The notes: generated by a model from the letters alone, not told the origin. DNA of 64,000 nt from an uncultured Elusimicrobia bacterium (GCA_903830945.1 CAIKVT010000024.1:1-64000); one strand, 5' to 3'. Shown: positions 18,094-26,665, counted from the stretch's first letter. Numbers and translations: made by a program.

Positions 18094-19253
18094 GCGAGCG
18101 CGTCGTCTCTTCCGGGAAAGGAGAGAGCCAGCCCTCCAGGGACGATACGCCCAAACGCATCGTCATCGCGGCAGGGGGGACCGGCGGACATTTCTATCCG
18201 GGCCTCGTCCTGGCCCAGACCCTCCGACAGCGCGGCTGGCAGCCGCTGATGCTCGTGCGCGTCGACGACCCGGCCCTGTTTCGACTCGAGGCCGAAGGCA
18301 TCCCGGCGGTACCGCTCGATCTCCAAGGTCTCTCCCGCCGTCCCGGGCCCGGTTGGGCCTTGTTCTCCTGGAAACTGGCCCGCTCTCTGCGCCTGGCCGG
18401 CCGCATCCTGCGTGACTTCAAGCCCGACGTCGCAGTCGGCATGGGAGGCTATCTGACCTTCCCGGCCGCATTCGCGGCCCGGCGGCGCGGCGTGCCCTGT
18501 GCGGTGCACGAGTCCAACGCGGTCCTGGGCCTAGCCAATCGCGCCAGCGTCGCCTTGGGCGCGACACTGCTGCGCGGTCTGCCTCCGGCGCCAGGCGAAG
18601 CAGCCGGGCAGCTCACCGGCACCCCAGTGCGTCCCACGCTCTGGTCTCCGGCAGACGCCGCCGCGGCCCGTCGGGACCTGGGGCTGGAACCCGGCCTTCC
18701 CACAGTCCTGGTCTTCGGCGGCAGCCAAGGCGCCCGCGGCATCAATCAGGCAGCGCCAACGGCGCTGGCCCAGGCCGCGTCCGTCATCGCCGGAGGGATC
18801 CAGGTCCTCCACCTGGCCGGCTTCAAATCGGCCTCTGAGGTGACAGGCCTCTACTCCAAAGCCGGATTCGCGCAAGCGCACGTCAAGGTCCTGCCCTATC
18901 TCGATTCCATGGAAAAAGGATACGCGGCGGCGGACCTCGTCGTCAGCCGCGCCGGAGCCAGCACGATTGCGGAACTCGCCGGCCTGCGCAAGCCGGCCAT
19001 ACTCGTTCCTTATCCACACGCCACCAGACGCCATCAAGACGCCAATGCGGCTCTGCTCGCCGCGGCTGGAGCCGCCCGGATCGTGCCCGAGGCCGAGCTG
19101 GACTCTCGCTTGGCCGTAGAACTGCGCAGCGCATTGGCCTCGCCGGCCGGCCTGCGGGACATGGCCGCCGCCTACGGACGGCTCGGGCTTCCCTGCGGCG
19201 CGGATGCCGTGCGGCGCCTGGCCGATGCCATAGAGAGGATATCCCTACGATAA
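18090..19253 (+). CDS. murG: UDP-GlcNAc:lipid I N-acetylglucosaminyltransferase MurG
   Basis: A peripheral membrane GT28 enzyme converting lipid I to lipid II. The 387 aa from ATG 18090 include an unusual N-terminal extension of about 25 residues before the family start RIVIAAGGTGGHFYPGLVLA. Most of that extension is encoded by a copy of the dispersed structured element (18109-18151). Further motifs are VGMGGYLTFPAAFAARRRGVP, HESNAVLGLANR, VFGGSQGARGIN and SRAGASTIAELAGLRKPAILVPYP. This is the last mur gene here; surE follows instead of murC, murB or ddl. Confidence 0.95.
   Translation: MSERVVSSGKGESQPSRDDTPKRIVIAAGGTGGHFYPGLVLAQTLRQRGWQPLMLVRVDDPALFRLEAEGIPAVPLDLQGLSRRPGPGWALFSWKLARSLRLAGRILRDFKPDVAVGMGGYLTFPAAFAARRRGVPCAVHESNAVLGLANRASVALGATLLRGLPPAPGEAAGQLTGTPVRPTLWSPADAAAARRDLGLEPGLPTVLVFGGSQGARGINQAAPTALAQAASVIAGGIQVLHLAGFKSASEVTGLYSKAGFAQAHVKVLPYLDSMEKGYAAADLVVSRAGASTIAELAGLRKPAILVPYPHATRRHQDANAALLAAAGAARIVPEAELDSRLAVELRSALASPAGLRDMAAAYGRLGLPCGADAVRRLADAIERISLR
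18109..18151 (+). repeat. dispersed structured element, murG copy
   Basis: TCCGGGAAAGGAGA (18111-18124) is identical to the start of priA copy A read on its coding strand. A GCC and a small hairpin (CCCT, CC, AGGG) follow, and then GGGACG. The second hairpin is lost. The element forms the N-terminal extension of MurG (SGKGESQPSRDDTP), in a reading frame different from that used in PriA copy A. Confidence 0.65.
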
Positions 19254-19999
19254 AAAAACGACTGCGCATACTCGTGACCAACGACGACGGAATACATGGC
19301 CCGGGCCTGCGGCCCCTGATCGCGGCCATGCAAGGCCTGGGAACCGTGGTCGCCGTGGTCCCGGACCAGGAACGCTCCGCGGACAGCCACAGCCTGACCC
19401 TGCACAAACCCATCCGCGTCTACCGCATCGCCGACGGCATCGTCACGGTCAGCGGCAGCCCGGCGGACTGCGCCCGCTTCGGAGTGCTCAGAGAGATGAA
19501 GGGCTTGGTGGACTTGGTCGTCTCCGGCATCAACCACGGCTACAACCTGGGGGAGGACATCATCTACTCCGGGACCGTAGCCGCGGCCCGGGAAGCGCGC
19601 ATTCTCGGGATACCGGCCGTCGCCTTCTCCCAGGACCCGGGCCAGCGCTCCTACGAGGCCGCAGCCGCGTTCGCCCGGGATCTGGCGCGCCAGATCCTCA
19701 GCCGAGGCCTGCCCCCGGGCGTCATCCTCAACGTGAACTTCCCCAAGCCCCGGCGTGAAGGATTCCGGGGCGCCCAAGCCGCGCGCCTAGGCCAACGCAT
19801 CTATTCCAACAGCATCGACCGGCGCTCCGACCCCCGGGGCCGGACCTACTATTGGATGGGCGGCAGCCGGGCGCGCTGGGTAAAACTCCCGGGCACCGAC
19901 GTGGCCGCTGTCGCGGCCGGCCGGATCTCGGTGACGCCCCTGCACCTCGACCAGACCGACCGCCCCATGCTCGCGGCCCTCAAGGGATGGCGCTTCTAG
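19250..19999 (+). CDS. surE: 5'/3'-nucleotidase SurE
   Basis: A metal-dependent nucleoside-monophosphate phosphatase. The family N-terminus is a beta strand ending in the catalytic Asp pair, and here the frame reads KKRLRILVTNDDGIHGPG. The first standard start codon, GTG 19274, would begin at TNDDG and remove that strand. The frame upstream has no ATG, GTG or TTG near by, but GAGAGG (19233-19238) is well placed for ATA at 19250, which overlaps the murG stop. I therefore extend to 19250 (249 aa), with CTG 19262 as another option. Other motifs are SGSPADC, VVSGINHGYNLGEDIIYSGTV and SVTPLHLDQTD. The 3' end overlaps capA by 13 bp. Confidence 0.9.
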   Translation: MKKRLRILVTNDDGIHGPGLRPLIAAMQGLGTVVAVVPDQERSADSHSLTLHKPIRVYRIADGIVTVSGSPADCARFGVLREMKGLVDLVVSGINHGYNLGEDIIYSGTVAAAREARILGIPAVAFSQDPGQRSYEAAAAFARDLARQILSRGLPPGVILNVNFPKPRREGFRGAQAARLGQRIYSNSIDRRSDPRGRTYYWMGGSRARWVKLPGTDVAAVAAGRISVTPLHLDQTDRPMLAALKGWRF

Positions 20000-21030
20000 G
20001 ACACGGCTGCGCGGCCCTCGGCGCGGCGCTCTGGCTCGCCGGCACGGCACAGGCTCAGCAGGCTTCCACGGCCGCCGCCGTCACGGCGTCCAGTGAAGCC
20101 GCAGTCGCCACCCTCACCGCGGTGGGCGACATCCGCCTCGACGGTCCTGTCGGAGAGATCATCCGGCGCGACGGGGCGGCCGCGCCCACGGCGGCCGTGC
20201 GGGACCGGCTGCAAGCCGACATCGTCTTCGGCAATCTGGAGTGCCCGCTGACCCAAGGCGGTGTCCGAGCGCTGGGCAAGACCTGGACCTTCCGCGCACC
20301 GGCGCGCAGCCTGGAGGCGCTCAAGGCCGCGGGCTTCAACCTCCTCAATATCGCCAACAACCATGTCATGGACTACGGCCCGCAAGGTTTCCGCGACACC
20401 TTGGCGGCGTTGGAGGCTGCGGGCCTGCCTTTCATCGGCGGGGGCAAAGACCGCGCCGAGGCGGAAAGACTCCGCGTGGTCGAGGTCAGGGGTCTGCGGG
20501 TGGGATTGATTGGATTTACGTCCACCTTCCCGGAATCTGCTTGGGCCGGACCGAGCAAGCCAGGCGTGGCCTACAGCGATTATGACCGCGCGGGGGGGCT
20601 CATCCGGCAAGCGCGAAGCCTCTGCGACGTACTGGTCGTATCCTTCCATGGCGGCACGGAGCTGGCCGTCGAGCCTAACGACGTGCAGAAGGCGTTCGCG
20701 CGCCTGGCCATCGATGCCGGCGCCGACGTATTCCTCGGCCACCATCCGCATGTCATCCAGCCGATGGAGATCTACAAGGGCAAACCGATCATCTATAGCC
20801 TGGGGAACTTCCTTTTCGTCTCGCCACACTCCGAGACGCGCCTGACCGTCGCGGCCCGCATCCGGCTCTCAACCAGCGGAGTCGAGAGCATCGACTTCCT
20901 GCCCCTGGACACGGACTGGGGGCGTCTTATCCCGGCCACCGCGGCCCAGCGCGCGGAGCTCTTGAGCGCCTTGGACCGCACCGGGGCGATCAGCGCGCAG
21001 CCGCAGAAGTTCCGGTTCGTCGAACCATAG
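19987..21030 (+). CDS. CapA-family metallophosphatase-like exported protein
   Basis: 347 aa with an N-terminal signal peptide (HGCAALGAALWLAGTAQAQ). The PGA_cap/CapA fold is recognised by TAVGDIRLDG, DIVFGNLECPLTQGG, NIANNHVMDYG, VVSFHGGTE, FLGHHPHVIQPMEIYKGKPIIYSLGN split over several blocks, and the conserved Asp, Asn and His metal ligands they contain. CapA proteins are linked to poly-gamma-glutamate or capsule synthesis in Bacillus, but most relatives are uncharacterised. Polymer involvement is not implied here because no capB or capC is present. The gene is translationally linked to surE and ends the long dcw-derived operon. Confidence 0.85.
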   Translation: MALLGHGCAALGAALWLAGTAQAQQASTAAAVTASSEAAVATLTAVGDIRLDGPVGEIIRRDGAAAPTAAVRDRLQADIVFGNLECPLTQGGVRALGKTWTFRAPARSLEALKAAGFNLLNIANNHVMDYGPQGFRDTLAALEAAGLPFIGGGKDRAEAERLRVVEVRGLRVGLIGFTSTFPESAWAGPSKPGVAYSDYDRAGGLIRQARSLCDVLVVSFHGGTELAVEPNDVQKAFARLAIDAGADVFLGHHPHVIQPMEIYKGKPIIYSLGNFLFVSPHSETRLTVAARIRLSTSGVESIDFLPLDTDWGRLIPATAAQRAELLSALDRTGAISAQPQKFRFVEP

Positions 21031-21031
21031 G

Positions 21032-21913
21032 CTATTGGCTGGACATGGACATCTGCTGACGGCAGGCGTCCAGCAGGTCATGGGAATGCCCGCGCAGGCA
21101 GCGCACTAGAGACGCGGGGTTGGCCTTCTCCTCGTTGCAGAACATGCCTATCTCTCCGCCGCAGGCCTGCAAGAGGGCCTCCATGTCGGGCTTGTCGGTC
21201 TTAAAACGGCGGGAACCAGCCGCAACCGCGACGCCGCTCTTGACCGTGCAATAGGCCCCGAACGACACGTCCTGCGCGGATGTGTGCAGAGAACCGAGGT
21301 GCTCGAGTTCCCTGCGCAGACGCTGCAGCAAGGCCGCCTCTGGCTGGCCCTGCCGGGCGGCAATCTCGAAGGATGGCGTGACGTCGGGATGCAAGGTCAC
21401 CTGCACCGAGACCTGGCAGTCCCGTCCACTGTCGGCCAGCACGGCCTGGGCCTTCTTGAACACCCAGCCCGCGTAGGTACCCAAGGTCTGACTAGGGACG
21501 TTTTTCTCGGCCACGGGAGCCGCGGTAAGCAAGACGACCCGAGCAAGCGCGACCTTCTCGCCGCTGACGGCGCGCGCCTCGCTGAAGGCATGGTCCAAAG
21601 CCCACTGTGCCCCGAGGCCCGCAGGATCCGCCCCCGCGGGAGCCTTGGACCCATGACCGCCGAACATCCACAGGGCACCTGAGACGATGAGCAAGGTAGC
21701 CGACGCGGCGCCGACGACGACTACGATCTGACGCCAAGGCAATGAGGGGGACTTCACCGGGATCGGCTGCTGGCGCTCCAAAGTGAGCTTCGGCGCAGGC
21801 TGAGCCGGCGCCGACTCAAGCGCGGCCGATTCGATTTTCAGGAGCACCGAATAACAGCCGAGGCAGCACACCGCGTCATCAGGATTCTCGTTGTTGCATT
21901 TCGAACAGCGCAT
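21032..21913 (-). CDS. zinc-ribbon, single-TM protein with Cys-rich C-terminus
   Basis: 293 aa starting at an ATG with a strong GGAGGT 6 nt upstream. The N-terminus is a zinc ribbon (MRCSKCNNENPDDAVCCLGC). A Pro-rich stretch and one TM segment follow (about residues 65-88, IVVVVGAASATLLIVSGALWMF). The remainder should be periplasmic and ends with ACGGEIGMFCNEEKANPASL and VRCLRGHSHDLLDACRQQM. The Cys spacing recalls the cysteine-rich repeat of Golgi apparatus protein 1, which also occurs in bacteria. No function is known to me. The gene converges on capA with a 1-bp gap and diverges from aspS. Confidence 0.6.
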   Translation of the reverse strand: MRCSKCNNENPDDAVCCLGCYSVLLKIESAALESAPAQPAPKLTLERQQPIPVKSPSLPWRQIVVVVGAASATLLIVSGALWMFGGHGSKAPAGADPAGLGAQWALDHAFSEARAVSGEKVALARVVLLTAAPVAEKNVPSQTLGTYAGWVFKKAQAVLADSGRDCQVSVQVTLHPDVTPSFEIAARQGQPEAALLQRLRRELEHLGSLHTSAQDVSFGAYCTVKSGVAVAAGSRRFKTDKPDMEALLQACGGEIGMFCNEEKANPASLVRCLRGHSHDLLDACRQQMSMSSQ

Positions 21914-21938
21914 GGCGCACCTCCGCGAAGGCTGCTTT

Positions 21939-21944
21939 ATTATA
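21939..21944 (-). promoter_or_regulatory. -10 element of the zinc-ribbon protein gene
   Basis: A perfect TATAAT on the minus strand lies 25 bp before the ATG, so the transcript would carry a leader of about 19 nt containing the GGAGGT site. No good -35 is visible. This leadered layout contrasts with the apparently leaderless divergent aspS promoter, whose -35 begins 22 bp away. Confidence 0.5.
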
Positions 21945-21965
21945 GCGCTTCTGGAATTCCTCAAG

Positions 21966-21995
21966 TTGACGTCTGACACCGCACTTAGATACCAT
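21966..21995 (+). promoter_or_regulatory. aspS promoter, predicted leaderless
   Basis: TTGACG (21966-21971) and TACCAT (21990-21995) are separated by 18 bp. The -10 ends six bases before the aspS ATG at 22002, so transcription should begin at or within a base or two of the start codon. There is no Shine-Dalgarno sequence upstream of the ATG. Confidence 0.75.
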
Positions 21996-22001
21996 CATCG
22001 C

Positions 22002-23837
22002 ATGGACCTCGAGCTCCTGCGACGCACCTCGGTCTTTAACGCCCCGCCCACGGCCCTGCGCACCCATGGCTGCGGCGGACTCAATGCCGAGCACGCCGGA
22101 GAGACCGTGCGGCTGGCCGGCTGGGTGAACTCCCGGCGCGATCACGGGGGAGTCTATTTCCTAGACCTGCGCGACCGCTCGGGCGTGGTCCAGGTCGTGG
22201 TCAACCCCGAGGAAGTCGAAGCCTTCCTGGCCGCGGGCAAGCTCGGCAGCGAACACGTCATCGGCGTGGAGGGGACGGTCCGCTTGCGGCCGGAAGGCAT
22301 GAAGAACCCCAAGCTCCCCACCGGCGAGGTCGAAGTCAAAGCCCAGGCTCTCAAGGTCCTCAACACATCCAAGACCCTGCCCTTCGAGGTGGACGAGCGC
22401 ACCACGGCTCTCGAAGAGACACGGCTCAAGTACCGATTCCTCGACCTGCGTCGCCCGCCCATGCTGGAGAGCCTGGTCCTGCGCCACCGCGTCAGCCAGG
22501 CCGTGCGCCGGGCCTTGGATGGCGAAGGCTTCCTGGAGATCGAGACCCCGATCTTGACCAAGGCCACTCCGGAGGGCGCCCGCGACTTCATCGTGCCTGC
22601 CCGTCTGAATCCCGGCAACTTCTACGCCCTGCCCCAGTCGCCCCAGATCTTCAAGCAGATCCTCATGGTGAGCGGAGTGGACCGCTATTTTCAGTTAGCG
22701 CGGGCCTTCCGCGACGAGGACCTGCGCTCGGACCGCCAGCCCGAGCACACGCAGATCGACCTCGAGATGTCCTTTGTCGATGAATCCGACGTGCATTCCC
22801 TGACGGAGCGGATGCTCAAGACCGTATTCCTGGAGACCATGGGATCGGAACTCGAGACCCCGTTCCCCAGGCTCGAATACGCCGATGCCATGCAGCGCTA
22901 CGGCTCAGACAAGCCGGACCTGCGCTACGGCCTTGCCATCGAGGACTGCACCGAGCTCTTCAAGGACTCGGGCTTCAAGGTCTTCGGCGAAGCCGCCCGC
23001 AACGGCGGAGTGGTGCGCGCGCTCTCCGTGGCCCGCGAGTTCTCTCGGGCCGATATCGACAAGCTCACCGACCTGGTCAAGAAGGGCGGGGCCAAGGGCC
23101 TGGCCTGGCTCAAGTGGGACGGCTCGGCCTTCAGCGCGCCCATCGTCAAGTTCCTGGAGCCGGAAAAGCTTTCGGCCTTGAAGGAGCGCTTTCAACCAAA
23201 GCCCGGGCATCACCTGTTCTTCGCCGCGGACAAGGCGCCGGCCGCGGCCCTGTGCCTGGGCACCCTGCGCAAGGAGCTCATCACGCGCCTCAAGCTGCCA
23301 CCGAGCCGGCCCTGGCATTTCTCCTGGGTGACGCGCTTCCCTCTGCTGGAGTGGGCGACCGAGGAGAACCGCTGGACATTCACCCACAATCCGTTCACCT
23401 CGCCCCTGGAAAGCGACCTGCCCAAGCTGGACAGCGACCCGGGCGCCGTCCTTTCGCACCAATACGATCTCGTCTTGAACGGGGTGGAGATCGCCTCCGG
23501 CTCGATGCGCAACCATCGCGCCGAGGTCCAGCGCAAGATCCTGTCGCTGATGGGATTCTCCACGGAGGCGCAGGAGGCGCAGTTCGGGCTCCTGCTCAAC
23601 GCTCTCGATTTCGGCGCGCCGCCGCACGGCGGCGTCGCCCTGGGCCTCGATAGGCTGGTGGCGCTCATGCGGGGGGTCGACTCCATCCGCGAAGTCATCG
23701 CCTTCCCCAAGACGGCGAAGGGGACCTGCCTCTTGAGCGACGCGCCCGGTCCGGTGGACGCCAATCTCCTCAAAGAGCTGCACATCAAGCTCGACGTGCC
23801 GCCCACGATGCGCGCTCCGGATCAGACCGCGGCCTAA
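22002..23837 (+). CDS. aspS: aspartate--tRNA ligase
   Basis: A bacterial-type class IIb aminoacyl-tRNA synthetase charging tRNA-Asp. The 611 aa have the N-terminal OB fold (GWVNSRRDHGGVYFLDLRDRSG). Class II motif 1 lies around EIETPILTKATPEGARDF, and motif 2 includes FYALPQSPQIFKQILMVSG and FRDEDLRSDRQPEHTQID. The bacterial GAD insertion comes next, then WVTRFPLLEW and motif 3 in GVALGLDRLVALM. Whether it also mischarges tRNA-Asn cannot be judged from sequence alone. The ATG appears to be the 5' end of the mRNA. The next gene starts 4 bp after the stop. Confidence 0.97.
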   Translation: MDLELLRRTSVFNAPPTALRTHGCGGLNAEHAGETVRLAGWVNSRRDHGGVYFLDLRDRSGVVQVVVNPEEVEAFLAAGKLGSEHVIGVEGTVRLRPEGMKNPKLPTGEVEVKAQALKVLNTSKTLPFEVDERTTALEETRLKYRFLDLRRPPMLESLVLRHRVSQAVRRALDGEGFLEIETPILTKATPEGARDFIVPARLNPGNFYALPQSPQIFKQILMVSGVDRYFQLARAFRDEDLRSDRQPEHTQIDLEMSFVDESDVHSLTERMLKTVFLETMGSELETPFPRLEYADAMQRYGSDKPDLRYGLAIEDCTELFKDSGFKVFGEAARNGGVVRALSVAREFSRADIDKLTDLVKKGGAKGLAWLKWDGSAFSAPIVKFLEPEKLSALKERFQPKPGHHLFFAADKAPAAALCLGTLRKELITRLKLPPSRPWHFSWVTRFPLLEWATEENRWTFTHNPFTSPLESDLPKLDSDPGAVLSHQYDLVLNGVEIASGSMRNHRAEVQRKILSLMGFSTEAQEAQFGLLLNALDFGAPPHGGVALGLDRLVALMRGVDSIREVIAFPKTAKGTCLLSDAPGPVDANLLKELHIKLDVPPTMRAPDQTAA

Positions 23838-23841
23838 AGCC

Positions 23842-25266
23842 GTGGCTCGGCCAAAACGATCGGCCATCTGGCTACTATCGGCCCTGCTGGTCCTCGGTCT
23901 AGGCTGGCTGGCGATATGGGGCCGCCGACATCGTGTTCCCGTCGCCCTGAACACCAGCGCAATTCCTGAGGGCGTTCGGAACGCGGCTGCCAAACGCGCC
24001 CCCATCCCGCCGGCTGGATCGGCGCTGGCCCCCGCAAGGCCGAATATCGCTGCCCGGCCGACGATCCCGCTGCACAAGGAACTCATCCCGAAAGACATCG
24101 AGATCGTGCGCTGCTACTATGCCCAGACGGTCGTTGCGCCGGGCACGACTTTCGGCTTCGACATCAACGGCTCCGGCTTCACCGAGGAGTTCCAGAAAAT
24201 GATCAAGGTGGAGCTGGAGAACGCCCCTATCCGGGCCAAGAACCTGCGGCTGGTCACCGCCAACCAGATACACGGCGACATGGAAGTCGATTCCGACGCC
24301 CCGACCGCGCTGGTCTATCCCCGCGTCCTCATCAAGGGTCTGCCGGTATTCACCGCCCCGGACCCTTTCGGGGTCGTGCGCAAAGGCGACGTCCTGACCA
24401 TCATCTTCACCGCCGAGTCGGAGAGCGGCAGCGCCGGCCGCTTCCAAGTCATCACCAATCTCGACGAGGGGCTCTTCCGAGAGTTCCGCATAGAGCCCAG
24501 CACTCCCGGGCTGCGGATCGTCGATCTCGCGCCGCATCTGCCCTTCATCATCGAAGGGACGCTGCTCATGACGCAGTCCCTGGCGAGCGGCGGCTACGGC
24601 CTGGCGATCAAGATCGGCGCGCGGAAAGTTTTCCAGCGTGACGGCCTGATCCAGATCGTGCAGCCAAACGTGGGTCCCAGCGGCTTCGTGCAGGGGATCC
24701 GCGCGGAGGAGCCGTATCACCGCCCGGGAGACGACATCACGGTCTCCCTGGAGGGCGTCAGCTTGAGCCCCCGGGATGCCGAGCTGATCCAGGCCATCGT
24801 AGACGGCTTCGACATGGGCCCAAGCTCCATCACCTACATCTCGGGAAACCGCTTGCGGGTGTCGTTCCACTGCCCCCGGACGGCTCCCGAGGGCTCCTAC
24901 GGCGTGACGGCCAAGCGCGTCGACGGCCGGATGCTCTATCAGCGCCCGGACGTCTTTTGGATCGTGCCGCCGGACTGGATCGCCGGCGTGCAAGCCGCCT
25001 CGGCCTTGCAACCCGGCGCCAGAGGCGGCTTGCGCATTCTGGGACGGGATTTCTCCGCCGATTTTGAAAAGCTGCTCACGATTGCAGTCGATGAGCCGGG
25101 TATCGGCATCTCAGGACTCCGGCGGCTCGACGACCGGTCCCTGGCGGCCGACATCTCCATCAGCTCGACAGTGTCCGCCGGGGACTACTGGCTGCACTTG
25201 AGCGCTCGCGGCCGGAAGATCGACCCACCCCACGGAAGCATCATCAAGGTCGAAAAAGAGCCTTAA
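23842..25266 (+). CDS. membrane-anchored hypothetical protein with repeated Ig-like (IPT/TIG-type) segments
   Basis: 474 aa starting at GTG. One N-terminal TM anchor (IWLLSALLVLGLGWLAIWG) leads into a Pro/Ala-rich linker and a beta-rich exported region. Several stretches resemble one another, such as VVAPGTTFGFDINGSGFTEEF near residue 95 and ALQPGARGGLRILGRDFSADF near residue 390. The pattern of P-G-x3, beta strand, GxxF is common in IPT/TIG folds, so I infer three or four such modules. No enzymatic motif is visible. Placement 4 bp after aspS suggests cotranscription but not function. Confidence 0.6.
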   Translation: MARPKRSAIWLLSALLVLGLGWLAIWGRRHRVPVALNTSAIPEGVRNAAAKRAPIPPAGSALAPARPNIAARPTIPLHKELIPKDIEIVRCYYAQTVVAPGTTFGFDINGSGFTEEFQKMIKVELENAPIRAKNLRLVTANQIHGDMEVDSDAPTALVYPRVLIKGLPVFTAPDPFGVVRKGDVLTIIFTAESESGSAGRFQVITNLDEGLFREFRIEPSTPGLRIVDLAPHLPFIIEGTLLMTQSLASGGYGLAIKIGARKVFQRDGLIQIVQPNVGPSGFVQGIRAEEPYHRPGDDITVSLEGVSLSPRDAELIQAIVDGFDMGPSSITYISGNRLRVSFHCPRTAPEGSYGVTAKRVDGRMLYQRPDVFWIVPPDWIAGVQAASALQPGARGGLRILGRDFSADFEKLLTIAVDEPGIGISGLRRLDDRSLAADISISSTVSAGDYWLHLSARGRKIDPPHGSIIKVEKEP

Positions 25267-25275
25267 GGACGACCC

Positions 25276-25302
25276 GCAGATCCGGCAGATCCGGCAGATT
25301 CG
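25276..25302 (+). repeat. 9-bp sequence repeated three times
   Basis: GCAGATCCG occurs at 25276-25284 and 25285-25293, with a one-base variant (GCAGATTCG) at 25294-25302. The run lies just upstream of a TATAAT box, in the 94-bp gap before the signalling operon, and could be an operator. It may equally be chance slippage. Confidence 0.5.
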
Positions 25303-25322
25303 CTCCAAAGGAATTTTGGTAT

Positions 25323-25328
25323 TATAAT
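25323..25328 (+). promoter_or_regulatory. -10 element for the signalling operon
   Basis: A perfect TATAAT lies in an AT-rich dip (about 25306-25336) 32 bp before the TTG start of the binding-protein gene. A -35 is not convincing: TTCGCT is the best candidate at an 18-bp spacing. It overlaps the last copy of the 9-bp repeat, so a protein on the repeats could act as activator or repressor. Confidence 0.5.
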
Positions 25329-25360
25329 CCTTACTAGGCGTAGGACTTAGCTCCGGGGTA

Positions 25361-26665
25361 TTGCTTACGAAAACGACACTGCTACTGATCGCGGCCGCGG
25401 CGCTGCAGCTTGCCTGCAAAGCCGCAGCGCCTCCTCCCATCAAGGTCGGCGTCCTGCATTCCTTCTCCGGCGTCATGGCCGCCAGCGAGAAACCGGTCGC
25501 GGACGCCGTCCTCCTAGCCGTGGAAGAGATCAACAAAAGCGGCGGGGTTCTGGGAAGACCGATCGAGCCTGTCGTGGCGGATGGCCGCTCCGATCCCAAT
25601 GTTTTTCAGAAAGAAGCCGAGCGGCTCATCACGCAGGAGCATGTCGCGGTCATTTTCGGCTGTTGGACCTCGGCCAGCCGCAAGGCAGTCAAACCGATCG
25701 TTGAAAAATACAATTCACTCCTTTTTTATCCCGTCCAGAATGAAGGGCTGGAACAATCTCCGAACATCATCTATATCGGGGCGTCGCCCAATCAGCAGCT
25801 GATCCCGGCCGTAGTCTGGGCCAAGGACCATCTGGGCAAGAGATTTTTCTTAGTCGGCTCTGATTATGTTTTTCCCAGAGCGGCCAACGCCATCGCCAAG
25901 GACGTGCTGCGCTACACCGGAGGCCAAGTCGTAGGCGAATACTATGTTCCGCTGGACGGCAAGGATTTCACGAAGATAGCGGAAGCGATCAAAAAATCAA
26001 AATCGGACGTAGTTTTAAACACCATCAACGGCGACAGCAATATCTATTTTTTTGAGGCTTTGCATGAAGCCAGACTCCCTTCATCGAAAATAGCGATATT
26101 CTCGCTGAGCCTGGATGAAAATGGGATCGACTCGATCCAGAAGCGCTTCCAGGCCCATCATCCCAAAGAAGCCGCGCATTTTTTCAAGGAGCATCTAGCA
26201 GGCACTTTCGCCTGCTGGAACTATTTCGAAAGAATCGACAATCCGCTGAATGCGGCCTTCGTTGATAAATTTAAGAAAAAGTACGGCAGGAATTACAGGG
26301 TCAGCGATCCCGCAGAGGCCGCTTACATCGGGGTCAAGCTATGGAGCCAGTCCACCGCCGAATACGGAAGCATCGAGAATCCTGATGAGCTCCTGAACCA
26401 TCTAACCCACCTCAGCCTGCCGGCTCCCGAAGGCGTGGTCACCATCGACAAGAACAACCATGCGCGCAGGACAATCCGGATCGGCAGGCTCAACGAGACG
26501 GGAAGTTTTGACATCCTCTGGACTTCCAAGTGGCCAATAACCGCCTCCCCGTATCCTATCTTCAGGACAACGGCCTATTGGAACGACTTACTCAACCGAC
26601 TTTATCAGGGATGGAACGGCCAATGGGCCGCGGCGGCGCAAGGCCGTTCCGGGGATGGACGATGA
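25361..26665 (+). CDS. urea/short-chain-amide-type substrate-binding lipoprotein
   Basis: 434 aa with a lipoprotein signal peptide (lipobox LQLAC, Cys19), followed by a type I periplasmic binding fold like UrtA, FmdD or AmiC. Motifs are KVGVLHSFSGVMAASEKPV, AVEEINKSGGVLGRPIEPVVADGRSD, VAVIFGCWTSASRKAVKPI and the late EGVVTIDKNNHARRTIRIGR. No ABC permease or ATPase gene is adjacent. The gene overlaps a sensor kinase gene by ATGA. A receptor role feeding that kinase is therefore more likely than transport; this is inference. Start is TTG 25361. Confidence 0.85.
   Translation: MLTKTTLLLIAAAALQLACKAAAPPPIKVGVLHSFSGVMAASEKPVADAVLLAVEEINKSGGVLGRPIEPVVADGRSDPNVFQKEAERLITQEHVAVIFGCWTSASRKAVKPIVEKYNSLLFYPVQNEGLEQSPNIIYIGASPNQQLIPAVVWAKDHLGKRFFLVGSDYVFPRAANAIAKDVLRYTGGQVVGEYYVPLDGKDFTKIAEAIKKSKSDVVLNTINGDSNIYFFEALHEARLPSSKIAIFSLSLDENGIDSIQKRFQAHHPKEAAHFFKEHLAGTFACWNYFERIDNPLNAAFVDKFKKKYGRNYRVSDPAEAAYIGVKLWSQSTAEYGSIENPDELLNHLTHLSLPAPEGVVTIDKNNHARRTIRIGRLNETGSFDILWTSKWPITASPYPIFRTTAYWNDLLNRLYQGWNGQWAAAAQGRSGDGR

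Noticed and set aside
22905-24098. 397-codon open frame antisense to aspS and its neighbour
   Set aside because: It crosses two real genes on the other strand and has no motif or ribosome site.
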